Shown here: piece by piece, positions 1 to 6,004 of the stretch
Position numbering within the stretch: position 1 is the first letter of the stretch
How the letters are laid out: every line of letters begins with the position of its first letter
Source of the DNA: Clostridiales bacterium
Lineage (GTDB): Bacteria > Bacillota > Clostridia > Oscillospirales > Oscillospiraceae
Direction: 5' to 3'
NCBI GenBank assembly: GCA_019418025.1
Contig: DYCR01000035.1
Span: 1-14,889 of the forward strand
DNA length: 14,889 bases
Position numbers and translations under genes: made by a program
Notes under the pieces: generated by a model
Databases searched by the model: none
Told to the model about the DNA's origin: nothing
The model's input: only the letters and a program-made list of their open reading frames with translations

Positions 1-90
1 AAAAATGGTAAAGTTGTACCACTGGATCTTCTGCGGCGCATAGATCGGAGATTCAGCGAATATTTTTGTAAAGAGAGGAAACGAGAATGA
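1..90 (+). CDS. possible C-terminal end of an upstream gene (partial)
   Basis: Frame 1 is open from the window edge and stops at a TGA (88-90) that overlaps the ATG (87-89) of the next gene in an ATGA arrangement, as is common for translationally coupled genes. The 29 visible residues are rich in Lys, Arg and Glu (for example LDLLRRIDRRFSEYF). I recognise no family. A stretch this short can be open by chance, and the following gene has its own ribosome binding site, so this is weak. Confidence 0.25.
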   Translation, partial: KNGKVVPLDLLRRIDRRFSEYFCKERKRE

Positions 91-1286
91 CCACACGCAG
101 TAAGCGTACCCCCAAGCTGCTCAGCCTGCTTCTTTCTACCTGCATGGCCCTGAGCATGGTGCCCCTGTCTGCCCTTGCAGCAGACGGTGATGTTGCCATT
201 AATGAAACCAATTTCCCCGATACAGTTTTCAGAGCCTATGTGCAGAAAGAATTTGATACGAACAATGATTCCGTTCTGTCCGAAGCCGAAATTGCCGGTG
301 CCAAAGAAATTAAAGCCTACAGCAGCAAAATCTCTTCCCTGAAGGGTGTGGAGCATTTCACTGCTCTTGAAACACTGGAGTGTGGGGGCAATAAGCTGAC
401 CGAACTGGATGTCAGCAAGAATACTGCTCTCGAAAAACTGATAGCCTTTGGAAATCCGCTGACTCAGCTGGACGTCACCAAAAATACCGCCCTAGCAAGT
501 CTGGACTGCAGCCACAATCAGCTGTCCCAGCTGGACGTCACCAAAAATACTGCCCTAGCAATTCTGAACTGCAGCCACAATCAGCTGACTCAGTTGGATG
601 TCACCAAAAATACCCTGCTGATAGATCTATTCTGTCCTCGTAATCAGCTGACCTCTCTGGATCTGAGCCACAATCCTAAGCTGACAAAATTCGAATCAAA
701 CCTTAACGGCATCACCATCAACCAGAAGGATGGCTTTGACTACACCACCCTGCCCGGCAGCTTTGACGTGAGCAAAGTGTCCAACGTGGTCGGCGGCAAA
801 TTTGACACAGACACCCACACCTTCAGCTTTGATCCCAACACAACCGAAGCCACCTATGAATATGACACCGGCAGCAAGTACGAAATCGTTACCTTTACGC
901 TGGTCTGCGAGGCACCCGAGGTTCCCGATCCCGAACCCACCGAGAACCCCTTCACCGACGTACCCACCGATCGCTACTTCTATGAGCCCGTCCTGTGGGC
1001 CGCTGAGAACGGCATCACCTCCGGCGTGTCCGACACCGAGTTCGGGCCCCATGATGTCTGCACCAGAGCTCAGGCCGTCACCCTGCTGTGGGCCGGTGAG
1101 GGCAAGCCCGTTGTAGAGAGCGGCACTTCCTTCAATGACGTTGAACAGGGTGACTACTTCTACAATGCCGTCCAGTGGGCCGTCAAGAACAATGTCACCG
1201 CCGGCATCGGCGATGGTCTCTTCGGTCCTTATGACAACTGCCAGAGAGGGCAGATCGTCACCTTTATGTACAAGACCTTCGCATAA
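87..1286 (+). CDS. secreted leucine-rich-repeat protein with EF-hand loop and two SLH domains
   Basis: This 399-residue exported cell-surface protein starts at an ATG preceded by GAGAGG (73-78). Residues 1-31 are a signal peptide (basic start, Leu/Ser-rich core, probable cleavage after ALA). Residues 57-68 form a textbook EF-hand loop, with acidic or polar residues at positions 1, 3, 5, 9 and 12 (D57, N59, D61, S65, E68). Residues 94-198 hold five 21-residue leucine-rich repeats of the type L..L.C..N.LT.LDV.KNT. After an acidic Pro/Glu linker, two SLH motifs follow at about 287-340 and 347-399 (F.DV......Y..V.WA...G.T.G). SLH domains bind pyruvylated secondary cell-wall polymer, so the protein is probably held non-covalently on the wall. 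Three SLH motifs are usual; only two are visible. LRRs of this kind often mediate protein binding, but the partner is unknown. Confidence 0.85.
   Translation: MTTRSKRTPKLLSLLLSTCMALSMVPLSALAADGDVAINETNFPDTVFRAYVQKEFDTNNDSVLSEAEIAGAKEIKAYSSKISSLKGVEHFTALETLECGGNKLTELDVSKNTALEKLIAFGNPLTQLDVTKNTALASLDCSHNQLSQLDVTKNTALAILNCSHNQLTQLDVTKNTLLIDLFCPRNQLTSLDLSHNPKLTKFESNLNGITINQKDGFDYTTLPGSFDVSKVSNVVGGKFDTDTHTFSFDPNTTEATYEYDTGSKYEIVTFTLVCEAPEVPDPEPTENPFTDVPTDRYFYEPVLWAAENGITSGVSDTEFGPHDVCTRAQAVTLLWAGEGKPVVESGTSFNDVEQGDYFYNAVQWAVKNNVTAGIGDGLFGPYDNCQRGQIVTFMYKTFA
366..680 (+). repeat. five tandem 63-bp LRR-coding repeats
   Basis: Five in-frame 63-bp units each encode 21 residues. The two central units (about 492-617) are nearly identical at DNA level, sharing blocks such as CAGCTGGACGTCACC and GCAGCCACAATCAGCTG. 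This suggests recent unit duplication inside the gene and the potential for repeat-number variation. Confidence 0.8.
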
Positions 1287-1315
1287 CAAAAACACATATG
1301 CGCCGCAACCACAAA

Positions 1316-1351
1316 AAGCGGGCGGCTTCCCATTCGGGGAGCCGTCCGCTT
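1316..1351 (+). terminator. long hairpin after the LRR gene
   Basis: A 16-bp stem (1316-1331 with 1336-1351, one G-U-type mismatch, ATTC loop) lies 30 bases after the LRR protein stop. It has no T-tract of its own but sits directly before the intrinsic terminator at 1360-1387, so it probably reinforces termination or protects the mRNA 3' end. Confidence 0.6.
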
Positions 1352-1359
1352 AAAACTGC

Positions 1360-1387
1360 AAAAAGCCGCCCAAGGGCGGTTTTTCTT
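1360..1387 (+). terminator. rho-independent terminator of the LRR gene
   Basis: A CCGCC/GGCGG stem (1366-1370 with 1375-1379) around a CAAG loop is flanked by AAAAAG and by TTTTTCTTT. This is a classic intrinsic terminator. The A-tract also allows some function on the other strand. Confidence 0.85.
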
Positions 1388-1472
1388 TCCTCCTCAGCCG
1401 GATATGTGCTGCAAAATACCCCATATTTTTTGTGCATTGTATATAATTTTATGATACAATCTCATAAATGTA

Positions 1473-1502
1473 TTTACATTTTCACCAAATGCATGATATA
1501 CT
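1473..1502 (+). promoter_or_regulatory. sigma-A-type promoter of ppdK
   Basis: TTTACA (1473-1478) and TATACT (1497-1502) are separated by 18 bases, each 5 of 6 to consensus, and the -10 is preceded by TGA (extended -10). It lies about 70 bases upstream of the ppdK ATG. AT-rich TATAAT and TACAAT strings just upstream (1441-1460) may be further promoter elements but lack a well-placed -35. Confidence 0.6.
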
Positions 1503-1572
1503 GTCTTAGTCCAAAAATGCAAAATTAATGGTGAAATAAACACCTGCAATTGGGAAAGGGGTTATCCAAAAT

Positions 1573-4206
1573 ATGGCTCACAAATATGTTTACCTATTCA
1601 CAGAAGGCGACGGTTCCATGCGTGAACTCCTGGGCGGAAAAGGGGCGAATTTGGCAGAAATGACCAGAATCGGGCTCCCGGTCCCCCAGGGGTTTACTAT
1701 TTCTACGGAAGCATGCACCAGATACTACGCTGACGGTCAGAAAATCGGGGCGGATATTCAGGCCGAGATCATGCAGTATGTGAAAAAATTGGAAACACTC
1801 ACCGGAAAACGGTTTGGCGACACAAGCAACCCCCTGCTGGTCTCTGTCCGCTCCGGCGCGCGAGCCTCCATGCCCGGCATGATGGATACCATCTTGAATC
1901 TGGGTCTGAACGAAGAGGTGGTGGAGGTCCTTGCAAGGAAATCCGGCAACCCCCGATGGGCCTATGACTGCTACCGCCGTTTCATCCAGATGTATTCCGA
2001 CGTGGTCATGGAAGTGGGCAAGAAATATTTTGAAGTGCTGATCGATGAGATGAAACAGCGCAGGGGCGTCACCCAAGACGTAGATCTGACCGCTGAGGAT
2101 TTGAAGGAGCTTGCCGATCAGTTTAAGGCAGAATACCGCCGCAAGCTGGGTCTTGACTTCCCCAGTGATCCCACCGAGCAGCTGATGGGTGCCATCAAGG
2201 CGGTGTTCCGTTCTTGGGACAACCCCCGTGCAAACGTCTACCGCCGGGATAACGATATCCCCTATTCTTGGGGCACTGCGGTCAACGTCCAGTCCATGGC
2301 CTTCGGAAACATGGGTGACGACTGCGGCACCGGCGTTGCATTCACCCGCAACCCCGCCACCGGCGAAAAGAAGCTGTTCGGCGAATTCCTTACCAACGCT
2401 CAGGGCGAGGACGTGGTCGCCGGTGTCCGCACCCCCATGCCCATCAGCCAGATGGCCGAGAAATTCCCCGAGGCCTTCTCTCAGTTTGAGAACGTATGCT
2501 CCATTCTGGAGGATCACTATCGGGACATGCAGGACATGGAATTCACTGTGGAAAACGGCAAGCTGTACATGCTGCAAACCCGCAACGGCAAGCGGACTGC
2601 CGCAGCCGCATTGAAAATCGCCTGCGACTTGGTGGACGAGGGGATGATCAGCCCCAAGAAGGCCGTTGCCATGATCGACCCCAGAACGCTTGACACCCTG
2701 CTGCATCCCCAGTTTGATACGGAGGTTTTGAAAAAAACCGTCCCCGTTGCCAAGGCTCTGGCCGCCTCTCCCGGTGCCGCCAGCGGCAGGATCGTCTTTA
2801 CCGCCGAGGATGCAAAAAACCGGATGCTCGCCGGAGAAAAGGTCATCCTTGTCCGTCTGGAAACCAGTCCCGAGGACATTGAGGGCATGAAGGCCGCCCA
2901 AGGCATCCTCACCGTCCGTGGCGGCATGACCTCCCACGCAGCCGTGGTGGCCCGCGGCATGGGTACCTGCTGCGTATCCGGCTGCTCCGCCATCACCATG
3001 GACGAGGAAAACAAACGGTTCGTTCTGGCAGGTAAAACCTATCACGAGGGCGATTTCCTTTCTCTGGACGGCTCTACCGGCTGCATCTACGAGGGCGTTA
3101 TCCCCACCAAGGACGCCGAGATCTCCGGCGAATTCGGCAGGATCATGAACTGGGCCGATAGCTATCGCCGTCTGGGTGTGCGCACCAATGCCGATACCCC
3201 CAACGACGCCCGCAGGGCCCGCCAGCTGGGTGCCGAGGGCATCGGTCTTTGCCGCACGGAGCATATGTTCTTTGAGGGGGACCGCATCGCCCTGTTCCGT
3301 GAGATGATCTGCTCTGACACCGCCGAGGATCGGGAGCGGTCACTGGAAAAGCTGCTGCCTCTTCAGCAGGGCGACTTTGAGCAGATCTATGAGGCCATGG
3401 AGGGCTATCCCGTCACCATCCGCTTCCTTGATCCGCCTCTGCATGAATTTGTCCCCACCACAGAGATCGAGATCGAAGCCCTTGCACAGGCCCAGTGCAA
3501 GAGCGTGCAGGACATCAAGGATATCATCGCATCCCTACACGAGGCTAACCCCATGATGGGCCATCGGGGCTGCCGGCTCAGCGTGACTTACCCAGAGATC
3601 GCCGCCATGCAGACCAAGGCCGTCATCCGCGCCGCCCTGAAGGTAAAGAAGGCGCATCCCCAGTGGGATCTGGTGCCCGAGATCATGATCCCTCTTGTGG
3701 GCGATGTGAAGGAGCTGGCATATGTGAAGAGTGTGGTGGTAAGCACCGCCGATGCAGAGATTGCCGCTTCCGGCATGCAGCTTGCCTACGATGTCGGAAC
3801 GATGATCGAAATTCCCCGGGCCTGCCTCACCGCCGACAGCATCGCCAAGGAAGCCGCATTTTTCTGCTTCGGCACCAACGACCTGACCCAAATGACCTTT
3901 GGGTTCAGCCGAGACGATGCCGCAAAATTTCTGGATGCATACTATGACACCAAAATCTACGAAAACGACCCCTTCATCAAGCTGGATCAAGTGGGTGTGG
4001 GCCGCTTGATGGACATGGCAGTGAAGCTAGGCCGTTCCGTCCGACCGGATATGCACGTCGGGATCTGCGGTGAGCATGGCGGTGACCCCTCCTCTGTGGA
4101 ATTCTGCCACGGGATCGGACTGGATTACGTGTCCTGCTCCCCATTCCGGGTCCCCATCGCCCGACTCTCCGCCGCACAAGCCTCCATCAAAGATGGCAGG
4201 AACTAA
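1573..4206 (+). CDS. ppdK: pyruvate, phosphate dikinase
   Basis: This is an 877-residue cytoplasmic enzyme (the Clostridium symbiosum enzyme has about 874) that interconverts PEP + AMP + PPi and pyruvate + ATP + Pi. In many anaerobes it acts in PPi-linked glycolysis or gluconeogenesis. An N-terminal ATP-grasp domain (about 1-340) begins with the typical GGKGANLAEM stretch. A central phosphohistidine domain holds GGMTSHAAVVARG with His455, the same number as the catalytic histidine of the C. symbiosum enzyme. A C-terminal PEP/pyruvate barrel (about 520-870) ends with GICGEHGG, whose Cys832 matches the catalytic cysteine. The start is the only good ATG; AAAGGGG lies 11 bases before it, a rather long spacing. 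The gene is monocistronic, with its own promoter and terminator. Its codon use (many GCC, CCC, CTG) is more GC-rich than that of the genes after 6000, so it is probably part of the resident backbone. Confidence 0.97.
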   Translation: MAHKYVYLFTEGDGSMRELLGGKGANLAEMTRIGLPVPQGFTISTEACTRYYADGQKIGADIQAEIMQYVKKLETLTGKRFGDTSNPLLVSVRSGARASMPGMMDTILNLGLNEEVVEVLARKSGNPRWAYDCYRRFIQMYSDVVMEVGKKYFEVLIDEMKQRRGVTQDVDLTAEDLKELADQFKAEYRRKLGLDFPSDPTEQLMGAIKAVFRSWDNPRANVYRRDNDIPYSWGTAVNVQSMAFGNMGDDCGTGVAFTRNPATGEKKLFGEFLTNAQGEDVVAGVRTPMPISQMAEKFPEAFSQFENVCSILEDHYRDMQDMEFTVENGKLYMLQTRNGKRTAAAALKIACDLVDEGMISPKKAVAMIDPRTLDTLLHPQFDTEVLKKTVPVAKALAASPGAASGRIVFTAEDAKNRMLAGEKVILVRLETSPEDIEGMKAAQGILTVRGGMTSHAAVVARGMGTCCVSGCSAITMDEENKRFVLAGKTYHEGDFLSLDGSTGCIYEGVIPTKDAEISGEFGRIMNWADSYRRLGVRTNADTPNDARRARQLGAEGIGLCRTEHMFFEGDRIALFREMICSDTAEDRERSLEKLLPLQQGDFEQIYEAMEGYPVTIRFLDPPLHEFVPTTEIEIEALAQAQCKSVQDIKDIIASLHEANPMMGHRGCRLSVTYPEIAAMQTKAVIRAALKVKKAHPQWDLVPEIMIPLVGDVKELAYVKSVVVSTADAEIAASGMQLAYDVGTMIEIPRACLTADSIAKEAAFFCFGTNDLTQMTFGFSRDDAAKFLDAYYDTKIYENDPFIKLDQVGVGRLMDMAVKLGRSVRPDMHVGICGEHGGDPSSVEFCHGIGLDYVSCSPFRVPIARLSAAQASIKDGRN

Positions 4207-4327
4207 AATATCAGCACTTCGCAAGCTTCACTTTGACCATTGAGGACGCACAGAAGTATCTGTATTCGTTCTCAACAAGAAAAAGAGTGCTTGGGTGGAA
4301 GGATATTGAAGTAAACCTTTATATCTA
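4207..4327 (+). pseudogene. possible 3' remnant of an unidentified gene
   Basis: A frame running out of the 3' end of ppdK (offset +1 from it) stays open to a TAA at 4326-4328 and encodes a protein-like tail of about 40 residues, including FTLTIEDAQKYLYSF and GWKDIEVNLYI. There is no start codon or ribosome binding site for it. It sits between the ppdK stop and the next terminator, so that terminator may originally have belonged to this lost gene. I recognise no family, and the open frame could be chance. Confidence 0.25.
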
Positions 4328-4334
4328 AACAATA

Positions 4335-4369
4335 ACTCCCCGGCTACTTTCACAGCCGGGGAGTTTTTC
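4335..4369 (+). terminator. rho-independent terminator downstream of ppdK
   Basis: A perfect 10-bp stem CTCCCCGGCT/AGCCGGGGAG (4336-4345 with 4354-4363), an 8-base loop, then TTTTTCTG. Strong. It ends transcription about 130 bases after the ppdK stop. Confidence 0.9.
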
Positions 4370-4459
4370 TGTTTATAGAGATTTTCAATTCGCACATTGG
4401 TTTTTGTCTTTCATCCTCTGTAAAATGAAATTACAATCAAAATACAGGAGGTCAAGACA

Positions 4460-4606
4460 ATGGAAAAGACTATATTTGAGCAGCTTGGCGGTACCTACAC
4501 ACGGCAAGGCGATTATTTGTTCCCAGATGTAAAGCTACCCAAACAGGAACACGATGACATTGGCGTATGGGACCAACAGCTGCAATGGATCACGTTCTCT
4601 ACGTAA
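4460..4606 (+). pseudogene. tnpV: tnpV 5' fragment, truncated and fused to antisense IS66 DNA
   Basis: An ATG with a strong ribosome binding site (ACAGGAGG, 4444-4451) opens a 48-codon frame. Residues 1 to about 36 match the start of TnpV, the small transposon-encoded protein of clostridial mobile elements (MEKTIFEQLGGTYTRQGDY, then LP and IGVW). From about position 4571 the DNA is the antisense strand of an IS66 transposase gene, so the last 11 codons are read-through junk ending at TAA 4604-4606. Normal TnpV is roughly 100-130 residues. This is a dead fragment, although its expression signals are intact. Confidence 0.7.
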
Positions 4607-4735
4607 TTGTATCCGGCATATCCATCAGTGACAAGGCATCCGCAGAAGCTCCGGAGGAAGGCTTTTGCACGGTCCCCCTTCTGGTCCGGCTGGTGCTCAA
4701 AAATCCGTACCGGCTTCTGATAGAAAAATATTCAA
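4571..4735 (-). pseudogene. tnpC: IS66 transposase (TnpC) internal fragment
   Basis: The minus-strand translation gives an internal IS66 transposase segment, with KPVRIFEHQP, then GDRAKAFLRSF, then GCLVTDGYAGYN and VIHCSCW. This is the conserved region before and around the second half of the DDE core. The roughly 270-residue N-terminal part and everything after the Cys-Trp are missing: one side is fused to tnpB DNA at about 4740-4752, the other to tnpV at about 4571. Non-functional. Confidence 0.75.
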
Positions 4736-4752
4736 TTTTAAGGGAATGTTTT

Positions 4753-5105
4753 TTAGGATAAATCCGTTGGCGTACCTTTTCGAATTGCGGTTTTCTGCTC
4801 TACTTTTAGACCTTCCTTGAGCCAACGGACGCTCTGATGGTCAAGGGGACGCAGTTCTGCTTCTAACCTGGCCATTGAAAGCACCCGTTGTAAAGTCGTT
4901 TGTAAAGCAGGATATAACCGCCCCCAGACCAATAGAGCGCCTTAATCTGGTCGGCGCGATGCCCGCAGAAAAGAAACAGACTTTCCTCATCCAGATGTCC
5001 TCTGTACTGTTGGATTACGATAGAGACCAGACCGTCAATTCCACAGCATAAATCCGTATAACCGCAGGCTACATAGTAGTTGCCGACTTTACTCAGATCA
5101 ATCAT
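4753..5105 (-). pseudogene. tnpB: IS66 accessory protein TnpB, frameshifted
   Basis: The start MIDLSKVGNYYVACGYTDL, SLFLFCGHR, IKALYW and LLYKRL are diagnostic of the IS66 orf2 (TnpB) family. The first frame runs 5105 to 4863 and hits a premature TAG just after FQWP. Adding one base there (a CCAGG that should probably be CCAAGG, near 4870) restores the family tail RLEAELRPLDHQSVRWL, which continues to a TAA at 4753-4755. The full length would be about 118 residues, as expected. The ATG overlaps the tnpA stop as ATGA, the normal coupled IS66 arrangement. Confidence 0.85.
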
Positions 5106-5413
5106 AGGGACTGAATGGATTTCAGAAGAGATGCTACCGCATCCAGATCTACACCGGATGGCAATGTTAACTGGGCTCCATGGAATTCAATCTGCAGCAA
5201 GTCCTCCGTGGCCTTTTCTTTTGGAGTTTCGGAATTCAGGGGCACCAAAGTGGGTTCAGCAGATATCTGCGAAGCAGTTGCCTTCCGCAGCCTGCGAATC
5301 CAATAATAGGTTTTTTCTGAAATATCATGTTGCAGGCAATACTCCCGGTTGCTCAGGCCGCTGGCGTTACAGTCCTTTACTACCAGCGCCCATCGACTCC
5401 TGGGCGTTTTTAT
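5102..5413 (-). pseudogene. tnpA: IS66 accessory protein TnpA, N-terminally truncated
   Basis: This is the IS66 orf1 product. From about 5407 downward the minus strand encodes RSRWALVVKDCNASGLSN, then the helix-turn-helix-like ISEKTYYYWIRRLRKA, and a C-terminus ending LLKSIQSL with TGA at 5102-5104. A TAA at 5414-5416 blocks the frame upstream and no start codon lies in the remaining stretch, so the first several residues and the left end of the element are lost. In IS66, TnpA, TnpB and TnpC are all needed for transposition, so this copy is dead. Confidence 0.8.
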
Positions 5414-5740
5414 TTATTAAATACTCTTAAAATGATAGCAGTTCCATATAAGATCGCCACAAGACATGCGGTGCGGTTCCTAAGAGAGGGACCGTACCTC
5501 TTGTGCTGTGGGACAACTTTGGGGAAAACGAGGATGCATCCTAAGCATCGGTTGAATTCAGGAATTGACCAATACTTCACACCGTTGTTTAGAAGAGAGT
5601 GCGACTGTCTTGAGCATCTGCACCGGGAGGAATGAGCGTGGCAGCTTTCTACGTGGTGGATACACTGGAAATACAGATTTTCAGGCTGTAATTCGCTCTA
5701 AGGATTGTATAATATATATGATAAATTTTTATATATTTTA
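5414..5740. other. unassigned DNA left of the hydrolase promoter
   Basis: No gene, RNA or repeat is recognised here. A + strand frame of about 100 codons ends at 5635, but it starts in the antisense of tnpA, has no ribosome binding site and resembles nothing known to me. The AT-rich stretch 5704-5740 contains TATAAT at 5708-5713, which could belong to an additional weak promoter. The region may hold the lost left end of the IS66 copy. Confidence 0.4.
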
Positions 5741-5741
5741 A

Positions 5742-5796
5742 GTTATGTTATGAAAACATACAAAATTTGTTATCGCTTTGTTACCCATAACATAAC
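5742..5796. promoter_or_regulatory. perfect 11-bp inverted repeat (candidate operator)
   Basis: GTTATGTTATG (5742-5752) and CATAACATAAC (5786-5796) are exact inverted copies separated by 33 bases, and the right arm ends 16 bases before the extended -10 at 5813. Each arm also contains a direct TTATG or CATAA doublet. The placement just upstream of the promoter suggests binding of a dimeric or looping regulator. The CdaR-type protein encoded at 9398 is one candidate, but no experiment or known site supports this. Confidence 0.45.
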
Positions 5797-5812
5797 AATT
5801 GTGTAGTTGTGA

Positions 5813-5821
5813 TGTTATAAT
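5813..5821 (+). promoter_or_regulatory. extended -10 promoter of the membrane hydrolase gene
   Basis: TGTTATAAT is a perfect extended -10 (TGnTATAAT). No good -35 lies 17 bases upstream (TAACAA), which is typical of activator-dependent or extended -10 promoters. Transcription would start near 5828, giving a leader of roughly 175 bases before the ATG at 6005. Confidence 0.5.
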
Positions 5822-6004
5822 TTTATACAGAGAGAAGGACATACCTTCAAAATACTATTCGCAGATAAATGGAGGGAGGCGGAAGGTATTTTGCCTTGGA
5901 GAAGAGAGAAAAGCTGTGTCTGCGGTAGTTATGCCTGCTGTGGATAAGAACTGTGCGCTTTAAACTTTGCTGGTAGAAAAAGAATACTTTAGAGGAGGAA
6001 AATT

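Larger units (their letters stand above)
4460..5413. mobile_element. composite remnant: tnpV fragment joined to degraded IS66
   Basis: The block is a + strand tnpV start butted against a - strand IS66 core in the order tnpA-tnpB-tnpC(part). There are at least two deletion junctions (about 4571 and about 4740) and one frameshift. No intact terminal inverted repeats were found. No product of the element could be active. Confidence 0.75.

Noticed and set aside
366..680. Regularly spaced repeats that could suggest a CRISPR array
   Set aside because: The 63-bp units are in-frame LRR codons with no spacer-repeat alternation.
696..1295. Minus-strand open frame of about 200 codons opposite the LRR/SLH gene
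   Set aside because: Shadow of the SLH-coding region; Gly/Val-rich, without motifs, and the + strand gene is clear.
1594..3264. Very long minus-strand open frame (over 550 codons) opposite ppdK
   Set aside because: It is the antisense shadow of a GC-rich, codon-biased gene; the composition (Gly/His/Ala-rich) is not protein-like and there is no ribosome binding site.
5327..5635. Plus-strand 102-codon frame
   Set aside because: Its first part is antisense to the IS66 tnpA remnant, the rest resembles nothing, and it lacks a ribosome binding site.
5873..5932. Leader peptide ATG frame of 19 codons upstream of the hydrolase
   Set aside because: No ribosome binding site at proper distance and no runs of regulatory codons.
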